Assembly (NCBI GenBank): GCA_019925095.2
Contig: CM034403.1
Span: 10,049,690 to 10,113,689, forward strand
Reading direction: 5' to 3'
Source: Dendrolimus kikuchii
Taxonomy: Eukaryota; Arthropoda; Insecta; Lepidoptera; Lasiocampidae
DNA length: 64,000 bases
The first letter of the stretch is position 1, and each line of letters opens with the position of its first letter. A program made the position numbers and the translations under genes. The notes under the pieces were generated by a model. That model was not told where the DNA came from. It searched no databases and was given only the letters and a program-made list of their open reading frames with translations. Below, piece by piece: positions 36,649 through 47,900 of the stretch.

Positions 36649-37404
36649 GTCGCCTTTTTTGTTTTTATTTTAAACCGCAAATCGGTGAATAGGGATGCAA
36701 TTTAACAACTTGATCAAGAACATTAGTGCTTAGCGACGCGGTGCAGGCGGGCTTCGAGACGAACCGACGAGCGATACAAAGGTTTGAATTTAGAACATAG
36801 ATTTTCTTTTGTTTTTTTTATCTGTGTATTTTTCTCTCTGTTATTATTAAAATCGTCATTGTATTACGCACGTGTAGTTTTCTTTAATAATTAAAATATT
36901 TACAGTCCACAAGCGAATTAATATTTAAAGAAGTATTCAGCAAAGTGCGTCACGTAACATTAGTACAATACCGATTTTATGAGATTTCCATGTCAGGTAT
37001 TAGCTAGATAATATTAATAAAATCTGGTATATATTAATGTTTATAGTTATTTACCGGAGTGGAAAATTTAATATTTCGATATTTTCCTAAGCAGAAAAAA
37101 GTATTTAACACCAAAAATATTCTCAGCATATACACACCAATTTCTGCCTCGTACTATTAGAAAATAAAATTTTAGACAATAAGACAAATTATTTTCGAGC
37201 ACAAGATAAAAAAGCCCGTAAACATTATAACGTTGATCGCTTTGATATGTTTTATATTACGTGATCAAAGGTTTTAATCAATTATTTCTTTAAAATATTA
37301 AGTAATCTTATATAAATTAACAATTTATGTTCAATTGCAACATTTTTTACATTTAACTATAGAAAAACAAATTCTATTTCATTTTATCTTACTATCTTCT
37401 AGCC

Positions 37405-37500
37405 TATTGCTACTCAAAAACTATCATTATCTCATAATTGTTGTTCATTTAAATTTAAATTACACAGCACTACATCATTTTTGAGTTCCCGCCAAAAACT
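37405..37500. repeat. Inverted-repeat partner, left (with GTTCCCGCCAAAAA)
   Basis: Shares tactcaaaaactatca..tat, ttgttcattt and GTTCCCGCCAAAAACT with the complement of 39800-39889. The shared core resembles an E2F site. Confidence 0.55.
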
Positions 37501-37586
37501 TGCGCTTTTTAGGAGTTGACATATGTATGGCGTTTCTATAACGAGAATTGGCAACACTGAAAATATGTAGTTTGCTATGGTTCAAG

Positions 37587-37601
37587 AAGCCTTTTAGCCA
37601 G
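37587..37601. repeat. Target-site duplication of the R1-clade insertion, left
   Basis: AAGCCTTTTAGCCAG, repeated exactly at 38651-38665 right after the poly(A). Confidence 0.9.
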
Positions 37602-38650
37602 ACATCTCCAGGCGGACGTCCTGACAGTGGTGCGCCGCACCCGGCAGGATGCCCTAGCTAGAGGCCTGACCTTCTGTCAGGACGAAATCGAGGCGATCAG
37701 GAAGCGGGAAACCGCCTCCATGATCGCCGTCTGGTCTCAAGAGCTCGACAACCCTGCGGCCTATGGCGGCTACACGGTGGATGCAATCAGGCCACAGCTG
37801 ACGGAATGGGTCAACCGCACCAGCGGCACCCTGACCTTCAGGACGACACAGATACTTACCGGACACGGATGTTTCGATAAGTATCTGTGTCGCATTGTGG
37901 GCTGCTTGCCTTCCCCGGACTGCCGCCAGTGCGGCGCGCCCGACACGGCGTTACACACGCTTGTCGAGTGCGCCGCATGGGCGCCGCAGCGTTTCGAACT
38001 TGAGACGCACGTAGGTCCAGTCGACTCGCTCTGCGACTTGGTCAAGGCCATGCTGCAGAGCAGCGACAATTGGGGGGCTGCGGTTACTTTTTGCGAGACA
38101 GTAATGTCACTCAAGGAGGCCGCAGAACGAGACAGGGAGAGAAGTCCTGCAGCGCGTGCCAATGCGTCTTCTCGAGGTCGCCGGCCTTCAGCTGGCACCC
38201 GGAGAGGCAGGTACGCGCATTACTTCCCTCCCTGAGTTAGGTTCCGTTTACCGCGGGGGGCCTTTAGCTTGCTAGGAAGAGCAAAGGACCTTCTACCCCC
38301 GCACAACGAAGTGGGTGTGTTCTCCCAGGGCACACTCCAGGCACTTTATTGCGCTGGATCGGCTGGGCGTAACTATGTTCTAAATCTCAGCCTTTCCAAC
38401 ACATTCAAAGCGCAGGGTCGTCAGGGAGGAGGGGGTTTTTAGTGGGTATTGGGGTTGCTCGCCCGTGCAGCAACGCTCGGAGTCTTCCACACTATTCTGT
38501 GACGTCGATCGCGGACGGAGCGCTGCCAAGAGCATACTATTGCTGCAGTGTTATCGCCCCCGACCGAAGCGTGTCGTTCCCCTAGCAACGACCCAGTTTG
38601 TGCGTAAATCGGTTAAGCATTTTCCCTCGCCTCAACCAAAAAAAAAAAAA
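37602..38650 (+). mobile_element. R1-clade LINE, 5'-truncated
   Basis: An open frame (37627-38235, extending upstream to the truncation) encodes the C-terminus of an R1-clade ORF2: TFRTTQILTGHGCFDKYLCR and CRQCGAPDTALHTLVECAAW, a Cys/His knuckle found after the reverse transcriptase. It is followed by a 400-bp GC-rich 3' UTR and an A14 tail. Exact 15-bp duplications flank it. Confidence 0.9.
37627..38235 (+). pseudogene. R1-clade ORF2 C-terminal fragment
   Basis: About 200 intact codons ending in a basic tail and a TGA stop. It has the C-x2-C...H...C knuckle but no endonuclease or catalytic reverse-transcriptase motifs because of 5' truncation. The lack of stops suggests a recent insertion. 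Confidence 0.85.
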
Positions 38651-38665
38651 AAGCCTTTTAGCCAG
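38651..38665. repeat. Target-site duplication of the R1-clade insertion, right
   Basis: Exact repeat of 37587-37601. Confidence 0.9.
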
Positions 38666-39126
38666 AAACGTAACACATTCTCTAAATTGCTTCAGGACGT
38701 CCGAACGCTCAAGGTCACGTCCGCGACTTAGGACTTATAATGTGCACACTTCAATAGACTTTCATTACCCAGATACATTGAAAGCCACCACCTCAGCCAC
38801 AATGTACTCTTTACCCTCAGCCCCATCTGTTAACCGTAACTTATAATATGCACACAGCTTAAAAGACATTGTCGTATATTATCTTTGGTCTTTTTGGAAA
38901 CGGTGATTATTCCTTTGTATGTTAAAAACATTCAAATAATTTGGTAAACTTTAACTATTTTGACGTCTGACCTTGACTCATTCCCCTACAGTCACGTATG
39001 AACTGAATGAGTGTTGGCATATGACCATGTTAATTAATCCCCAAATTTATTTCAAAATCCCCAAAAATAAGCTTTATGAAAAAATACCCCAAAACAGTTT
39101 TTACTTATTTTAAAGGAGAAATGAAA

Positions 39127-39318
39127 AAGCAAAACCACCGACGTGGCGAAAACATCACTAATGACGTCATCATTTTCGCTCATGGAGCCCTCAGAACGAT
39201 CCGTGTCAATAGGTGGGTCAACCGTTCCACTTGAGTTTACGATTGTGATGCCAGCAAATATGTGGAAAGGGAAAAACCGCGTTTGTGAATGTGGTGGTTG
39301 CGAGTCTCTAACGGAAAG
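39127..39318. mobile_element. GTTCC MITE, partial copy 2
   Basis: Shares the cactaatgacgtc, accgttccacttg and tttacgattgtg blocks and the gcgagtctctaa right end with 28117-28366. The left terminus is missing. Confidence 0.55.
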
Positions 39319-39799
39319 TAGCCTACGTAGATACGACATATACGAGTATAGACCGCATAATAAATAAATAACGTAAATGAACGAACGAATGAATTGAATT
39401 ATTAAAATTAACTATTGAATTGAAGTATGATTCACTAGTAGAATATAAATTCTTCTTAATAATACTGTATTATAACTTAAATATAGTAATTATAGTGATG
39501 AGAATTGTGTTTGTAGATGAATTATTGGTACTTCAAATATCTCCAAAATTTCTCTCAACAAAATTTTTCCCGCCGAATGTACTCAAAGAATCCCCCCCCA
39601 ACTTCGAACAAAAATACCCCGAACTTGCAGGAATCCCCCCATCTGGCAACATTGAATGGATACTAGGGCAACATGGAAATACATTCCTACTCACTGTCTA
39701 CAATAACCTGACCATAACGTGTAGAATTAAAACATTTTTTTGCTTCTGGCAATATTCTATTTTAACTTTAGACGAGATCAGTGAATCAAAAACAAAGGG

Positions 39800-39889
39800 A
39801 GTTTTTGGCGGGAACTGGAAGTAGAAGTTGTAAAATTACTCTAAAATGAACAATAGTTGTAGGATATTGATAGTTTTTGAGTAGTAATT
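39800..39889. repeat. Inverted-repeat partner, right (with TTTTTGGCGGGAAC)
   Basis: The complement aligns with 37405-37500. The pair spans 2.5 kb and brackets the R1-clade insertion. Confidence 0.55.
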
Positions 39890-41019
39890 ATGTGTTTTGT
39901 GAGAAATATGAACTGTATAGTCAAATGTGGCCTTTTGAGTTGTCACAATAACTCCGTTGAATGGCACCAGCTGATAACCTACAGTTCAGCTGTGCTACAC
40001 ATAGGCATATGAAAATGAAGAAACTACATTGTAATCTAAGAACTGGCTTAAAGGCCTAGCTGCCGAGCCATAAACCTAAATAAAAAAAAACAAAACGAAT
40101 TTATCCATGTTATTTTAATTTTAACGTTATTCCGAGTCTAAAATCTGGTAAAAAATTATTAAATACGCATGTAACAAGTTTCACGTGAGCAGTGATTTCT
40201 AAAGTCTACCAAGGATGTCTAATGAAATTGAAGCAAAAATTTTTTCCTTATAATTCGACGATATTTATCAAAGAACAGCCGAGATGATAGTTTTGCACTG
40301 GTTCGTTTAGCTTCTTTTAATCAAATAATTGTTCTGTTAACTAACAAGGTGTTAAAGCTCTTTATTACAAAATTATAGTCATTATTATTAAAGTAAACAT
40401 CATAGGCTATGTTGATAAAATGCGTACGTCGTAACCGTAACTAAAGCAACTCGTTACTTGCATAATGTTTGATGCCGTACTAAAAATCACTAGTATATAT
40501 CGAAATGACTCTTGACCTATTATTGGATTTTCTTGAGTTTAGACAAATTTGCGAAAGTAGCGCCACTTTTCTATTATTTTCTGCTTTATTTTGACACCCT
40601 TTATTAACCCTGTATGCCCCACTTATGGCAGTGCGACCAGCAGAGGAATTACCTGAATAAAATCCCTCATTTACATTACACTTCCACGGCAGCAAGCAGG
40701 ATAATGGTGAAGGAAGTGGGCAGCGCGAGTATAAAATGTCCAAATGAGATGTTATTACATACTTGCGCTGCCCACTTCTCTCGCCATATTGCCGGCGTGG
40801 TCATAATGTAACGAGGCATTAATGCGAATACTAAAATGTTATGACAAAAATAGCCATATCGATTTTTTTTATCATTGATTGATAAAAAAAATGATTTTCG
40901 TTATCAATGAATACAACAGAGATTTAGTAAAGCTTAAAATCCTATGGATAAACGCTTCCACACCTTTTCGGCGTATAGCTAAAGATATCGTCGTGAGAAA
41001 GTTGATAAAATTGGTTAAA

Positions 41020-41047
41020 AAATTATATATATATATATATATATATA
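41020..41047. repeat. (AT)n microsatellite left of LINE tail
   Basis: About 14 AT units; continues across the insertion at 41214-41275, so it is probably the original target. Confidence 0.8.
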
Positions 41048-41209
41048 CATACATACATACATACATACATAACTTCACGCCAGTTCCCTTGCGGGGTAGG
41101 CACGAACAACAGAGTGCCATTTAGGCTTATTCTTACACACCTCACTTGCCTCTTTGACATTCATAACTCTTGTCATGCACACTCGTCTGTTCTTAAGGCT
41201 CCTAACATC

Positions 41210-41213
<4 letters not shown>
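41046..41213 (-). mobile_element. RTE-like LINE 3' end inserted in a TA microsatellite
   Basis: About 165 bp with a (CATA)n tail; both flanks are TA runs, so the duplicated target was itself TATATA. Confidence 0.8.
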
Positions 41214-41288
<75 letters not shown>

Positions 41289-41290
41289 AT
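41214..41290. repeat. (TA)n and (GT)n microsatellite
   Basis: About 30 TA units followed by a short GT run. Open frames with Tyr-Ile repeats here are artefacts. Confidence 0.88.
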
Positions 41291-41668
41291 GTGTGTATAC
41301 ATTTATACATATAATTCAATGCAAAGTGATATTTTAAGTTTTATGTATATTGGATTGTGTAACTGTCTCAACACAATAATCTTTATATTCTTGTTAGTCC
41401 TATATTCATAGTTATTTTTTTTAATGACAAAGTTTATTAAATATTTACAATCATTTCTTACATTCATATTTTAAAAATAACCCAAAAATTAAAATGCTTA
41501 TATGTTTTTATACAGCTTAATTTATAAATTAAATTACAAATAATTAATGGTTCCAAATGACTGTTATTTGGGAAAGGTTGGAAACGTACCCAAAATTGTT
41601 GTAATCAATTTGATGATGACGTTTCGATTAGATTCGAATAGCGAATAGACGATTTATTTTTGTACAAC

Positions 41669-41702
41669 TTGACACGTCAGATGTCAAGGTCTGGATGTCA
41701 AT
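41669..41702 (+). promoter_or_regulatory. TGTCA/TGACA cluster upstream of SDHA
   Basis: TTGACA, CGTCA, ATGTCAAG and ATGTCAAT lie within about 35 bp, some 150-185 bp upstream of the SDHA ATG. Compare the cluster upstream of TAF11 at nearly the same distance. Function inferred. Confidence 0.4.
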
Positions 41703-41853
41703 TTGAAATTGATTGAAATTTGTAAAAAAACTAATGTAACCCAGAAGTCACGCAGAAGTTTATGACAAGCAGAGAATCGGCAATTGTGAATGTGATATTT
41801 TATTTTTGTAAACTAAAATTATTGTACTCTAGGTGCGGACAGAGAGTTCCATC

Positions 41854-41901
41854 ATGAGTGCATTAATGAAGGCCGCTGTTTCTCGCAGTCCTGCATCATT
41901 G
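41854..41901 (+). CDS. SdhA: SDHA exon 1, transit peptide start
   Basis: ATG in the context atcATGAG, then 16 codons ([16 protein letters not shown]) and a gtgagt donor, phase 0. Basic, hydroxylated and lacking acidic residues, as expected of the start of a mitochondrial targeting peptide. Confidence 0.88.
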
Positions 41902-44900
41902 GTGAGTAATAGTATTATAATATTGTTAGAGAATAATTAGTTATGTAATCAGAAAATTGCTATAAAAATGTTTTCGGAATTCCTTAGTATTGGTTTTATT
42001 TGCAGCTTTGATTTTGTACTTCTTATACAGAAAAGACGTTAATTCTGCCGTATTATCGTTATCCATGTGCTTAGTGTGTACATAACATTTTTTTAAATAT
42101 TTTGATATAATATTTATGATGTTGTTAACACATTATTGTGTGCCTACTTCCATTAATTAAAGTATCTTGAATAAGTCGTGCTTGATCAATAATGACATAG
42201 GTGGTAGCAAAAATAATACCAAATTCTTAGTTTATCTGTATAGAAATACTACAAAATATGAATTATTCATATTAAGTGAGAGCAATGTTCTAGGCTTCTT
42301 TAGACAAAGAAACCTACATACTTTCTGTAACTCAATATGAATAAGTTGTTAGTATGTATAGATAGATAGATAATACTTTATTGCTCACCATAAAAAGCAG
42401 TCATAAAAATCTGTATTTACCTACATGTATTTTTTTATAACAATGTTATTTAAATATTTAAGTGTATTCTAATATATTAAAATGACATATTTTGCACTTT
42501 CTCATATACACTGTCACTATACACATGGGAAGAACAGGTCTCAGGTTTTGTTAAATTTATTTCATTGTGCAGAATTAATATATTTATAAATAGCTTTTCA
42601 TTTAGACACAGCAATTACAAAAACTCGACATTAATATAGTATAATATTCTCTAAGAGGAATAAACAAGATATTGTTCTTATTTTTATATGCACAGCTATT
42701 ATTACACAGTCTAGCACAGTTATTCAACCCTCTGTGTTGTTTCTGTGAGAAATAACATTTATTATTATTTTCTTAACTCTTATATTAATGGCAAATTGAA
42801 TTGTACATTGCCTATATATTTTTACATGAATAAAAGTTTTATAGTTAAAAAAATATACAACATATTTATTTTCAAAAATATAAGAAATTTCTTAGTGTTA
42901 TACCTCAAAAAATAAAGTTACTTGAAAAAAGCATACTATCACATACTTAAGCAAGTTAAACATGTTTCTGAAATGCTGATAATTATTTATTGTTTACTAA
43001 TACTAAATAAACAGACAAAAATATATATTACATTGTGCATAGACAAAATAAATAAATTATAATACCATCTATCCAATGTATTATCATTTATTTATTTAAT
43101 TTCTCTGAAAATATACTATAATTGATATTCTTAAATATAAAATACAAAATCAACACATATATTAATCAAATTTCCACTAAAAAAATATTTATATAATAAA
43201 CAATTACAAGAAATTTAATGTAGTCACTTCCAAACAAACCCAACAATAATCTAGATTGATAACCTAGTGGATAATAAACCATCTCTATCCCTTAGGCCAG
43301 TTACCTGTACAGAAATCTTCATTTATCAGTAGCTGGTGCGAAACCTTCAAAGGATGGCTCACAAAACTCAAATATGACCAAGGCATATACAGTAGTTGAC
43401 CACCAACATGATGCATTGGTCATTGGTGCTGGTGGTGCAGGCCTCCGAGCTGCTTTTGGTCTTGTACAAGAAGGATTTAAAACTGCTGTGGTCACAAAAC
43501 TGTTTCCTACAAGATCCCACACTGTTGCTGCCCAAGGAGGAATTAATGCTGCTTTAGGTATGTTATTAGTCATCAGAGGATTATGTTCCAATCTTCATAT
43601 GTGAATGATTTAATTGTAAAATTTGAAAAAGCAATAACTTGGCCAGAGTACTACTCAACGGAAACAATGCAATCCATCAACTAAAGAAGTGGCATATTTT
43701 AAACCTGGACCAAAGGCTATAAGCTGCCTAATTTATTGGAATGATTAAATAGAGTGCAGACCAAATAAATAAAAAAGAAAACATTAAAAACATGAAAGAA
43801 GAATCCTAGGAATGAATTGTCTTTTAAAAAATACACTAAATAAATGTATACATTTCTTTGTTGACTAGAGGCTGCCACAAATAATCCTTCTCTAGCTTTC
43901 TCTTATAGAATAGCAGTTTAGAATTCTGATTCACATAAATTATAATCACTGAATCTTAACATAGGAAATTTTATCACAGAAAATTGAATAGTTCCAGCAA
44001 CATATATATATATATCTATCTGAACAAATTCAAATGTGGAAGTTTCATTAATGCCCTTGCTGTAACTTGGCAAGATTCTAAGACTTTCTTATTAATTTAT
44101 AGTATACCTAGTCGTGCCATAAATATTGTAACAAAGAAATTATTTTTTTTCTATTGCAAATAACATTTATAAGTTTTACAGTGTGTTAGTTTAATACATA
44201 AATATAAAACAATTTAAAATATAAAAAGCTTATTCGAAGTGGTCTCCATTGGCTGCAATACAGTCCTTTAAACATTAAGGCCAGTTATCAATAGAAGCAC
44301 GCACTCTTTCCATGGGAAAATTCTTCACTGCCAATCGTATGGATTGTTTTAGGCACTCCAAATTATCATGGCGTCATAACAATAACCAAGACTTCGTGGA
44401 CCGAGCTTTATGACCCGGCGCCGAGTCTTGCTGGAAGAACCATTCTTGGTTATTGAACATGGTGTTATTAAGGGGCTTAAGTACCTTCTCGAGGATGGTA
44501 TCTTGATACACTTGTGCCTATGTTTTGATACCTTCACAAAAATATGGCTCAGTCACTCCATCATAGCTAACACCCCACCAAACCATCACTGAAGACTGAT
44601 AATATGCCCACGTTGCAGTCTGTCGACTAATTGAGAAGCTTCTTTAGAGCTTTGAGCTTAAACATGGTCATTTTGTTAGTTAAAATGTTGCTCAATTGTA
44701 AAAATTTTCTCATCCATAAACACAGTTTTTCTGTGACCTCCCATTGCGTACTGCTTCAGTAGTTGTTTCGATTTTACCACCCTATTCTTTTTTAAATTAT
44801 TAGTTAAGAAACCACCAGTGCATCTCTAATAAGCTGCAAGTCCTAAGTCATCTTTTAAAATACGCGACATGGTTCTAGGTGATATCTTCATCTCCCGAGA

Positions 44901-47900
44901 TAAAATCTTTTGCTTTCGAACAGAATTTCTTCGAATTTTTTCCCTTACTGCTTTGACCACCTTTTTCGTACGAACACTATGTGGACGGCCAGGATCTTTT
45001 TCTGTCACAAACAGAGGAGGTCTCATTGTACCTATTAATAGCCTGGTACACAAACATTTGACTAATACCAAGCTTATGGAGAATTTTAAAAATTGCATTT
45101 GGCTCCATACCTACTTTGTGTAATGCAATCACAGCGATTCGGTTCTCTTTATTGCCCCACTCCATTTTAATATCACAAAATGTTGTACAATGTATTGGCG
45201 CCAAAATGAGAAAACACAATGAACAATCATACAAAAATGACAGATTTCAAATTCAAATGTAATATTTTGTTTCTTTTTAATTGTAACAGTATTTATGGCC
45301 AGACTAAGTATTTAAATAAGTAATTGACTTGTTTGATTGGTAATTGACTAAAGTAGAGTAAAGTAATTGACTTTTTAGGTAATATGGAAGAAGACAGCTG
45401 GCTGTGGCACATGTATGATACTGTCAAAGGCTCAGATTGGCTTGGAGACCAGGTAATATTGATCAAAACTCAAATTGTTGTTGCAGATGTTCTGGGATAT
45501 TCCCACGATTTTTATTAACACATTAGCAGATTGTAAATTTTCAATCTTTTCTAGATTAGATCTAAAGTGTTAAGTGCAAATATAAGAAATCATACTCTTA
45601 TTTATAGAGCAATTAGTTTAATCTTACAAGTAAATAGTTAATATTGAGTTATAATATTTGCTATATTGACTTGTGAAAATATGTTCGAATCATATTTCAA
45701 TATTTAAACAGTATGTTATTTTCAGTGACATTAGATCTTAAAAGTTGCAAACTAAATAGTATTTTCCAGGGACTTCGTCCATGTTGAATATATAGCAGAA
45801 TTAGCAGACAATAGTCTTGTTGCCAATTTTCAAAATGAGAAGATTGTCCTGAAATAATATTGGGCTTTTTAACTTCACTTAACTAGCGTTTGGGTAAAGG
45901 GGAGTGTATTGTAGAACTATTTAGCATAGGACCTTCATCCTCTTCCTCGCCACATTGCTCACTATCACCTGAAAGTTTATCCCCATCTTCTTGAGACACT
46001 GCTCCAAAATGTCTAACAAACATTTATTATGAGTGCATTACAACCTCCGGCTGAGGTTTTCCCGTTTTAATAAGATATGAAATCTATCAAGATAGGCATT
46101 TAGAAAATTCCTTATAGACCCACAAAACATTGATAATACCAGTGGTGTTGCAAATGTTTATAAGTGACGATAACCATTTGTCTGTTTGCCTACAAGCAAA
46201 TATGTAATAAAAACCAGAATATTAGTATTTTAATTATATTATTATCATATTAGTATTAATATTAGTAATTGTTTGAAAGTACTAAAAACACTTGACGTAG
46301 TTGAATCATTAAGAAATTAACAATTCATTCCATTGCATGCTGCTGACTCTTCAACCTTTCCAAACTGGTTTTACCAAAATTCAATTATCAACCACTCGGA
46401 ACTTGTTAGCGTCGCAGTTTGTTTATTTATTTATCAACCGGTGTAATGGAAAATTAGCTTGATAATATGTTTTTATCTTTCTACGTATATCTTGTGTTAA
46501 GTATCTAGAAACATACCTACGCGTATGTTAGTTCTAAAAGTTAAATAAATTTACTTATTGCCGATCACGACCCATTGGATAAAATAGATTTTATTAAATT
46601 CATTTCATCGATGTAGACTCAATTTCATATTCCCAAATTTAAAATGTTTTTTTTTTCTCTTGACGTCAGACATCTGCGCTTTCGATGCGGTTTTCGCTGA
46701 TCGACAGCAAATTCTTAGACTAAAAATCTGCGCTACTTTATATCCGGGATATCGCGCGGGAAATTTTCTGGGAATGATTTAAAATGGCCAGATTGAAAAA
46801 AAAATCGAATTCCAATGCAATTTTTTTTACTGATTTTTAAAATGTGTGTTTTATCCTGGGAATCCCGCGGGAACTTTCCCGTTGGTTTTAATTAACACGA
46901 CAGCTTACATTCTTTTTTTAATATTACTGTACTTTGTGTCCCGGGATCCCGCGCGAATTTCAAGTCAAGCGTGGACGAGGTCGCGGGCATATCCCTGTAT
47001 GTAGATGAAAGTGATAGACAAGGCATTAAAATTTAAAACATCTGTTTATTTAAATACAAATAAAATTATAAAGTAATGTTGTTTGTTAACTAGATCATTC
47101 AACCTTTATAAATATCGTAAAATTCATTCACTCAAATGCTATTATTTGCACAGCGGCATTATGGTTATACGATACGTGATCTAATAACCATTAATACCAC
47201 TGCATTCGGTTTCGTGTATTTGCATAGGTTGCTTACTCGCCTCTTATTTAAATCTACCAGGCGGAAAGTAATTTATTGTTTTTGTAGTACTCTTGTTTAC
47301 TGCCTGTTTTTTGCATCAAAGCATAGCTAGTATTAACAGATATTAATCTACCGCCGATTCCGGTAATATTAAGCGAGGCAAGGGGATCTCTTACTACCCT
47401 ACGCTTCTACGCTCTCAGAACCGACACAAGTGACGAATTCTTCTCAGTTCTCACCACTATCGAAGAGTCATTGGACCATCATAGACTGAAGTCGCTCACT
47501 CAATAGAAAATTACGGAGTTCTTTTCAAAATGAACATTCGTGAATAATTGTACAAATTAAAATTTTAAAATAATACTTACATCACGAATTTTAATTAAAC
47601 TCTTGTTTATTTGATTTCGTTCCTATCCCCCTCTTGGTTATAAACTCCTTTTATTTTGAACTCTAGGTAATTTGAATTTTTTTTCTGGTCCCTTGAGTGT
47701 CAAATTAGCGAGAATCGGCTTTATAAACACAACTTTTATACTACCCTTATATAAAATCTGTCTTTAATTGTCTCACTTCTAGACTCGGGCCTTCCCATTT
47801 CATTGACATGAACGGGAGTTCCGCTTGTCCAACACGGATTACCAAGTTTCATACATGAGTAAGCTTGAGGCCTAGATTTCTTTATATTGATTATTTTCAA

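Larger units (their letters stand above)
36442..41853. other. Divergent spacer between TAF11 and SDHA
   Basis: Holds the promoters of two divergently transcribed genes. Contents recognised: the TGTCA clusters at both ends, an inverted pair carrying GTTCCCGCCAAAAA (37405-37500 and 39800-39889), an R1-clade LINE end (37602-38650), a partial GTTCC MITE (39127-39318), an RTE-like tail and two TA microsatellites (41020-41275). A GC-richer patch at about 36725-36780 could be an untranslated exon but nothing proves it. No protein-coding gene was found. Confidence 0.6.

Noticed and set aside
41114..41411. Open frames rich in Tyr-Ile
   Set aside because: They read through a TA microsatellite and a LINE tail.
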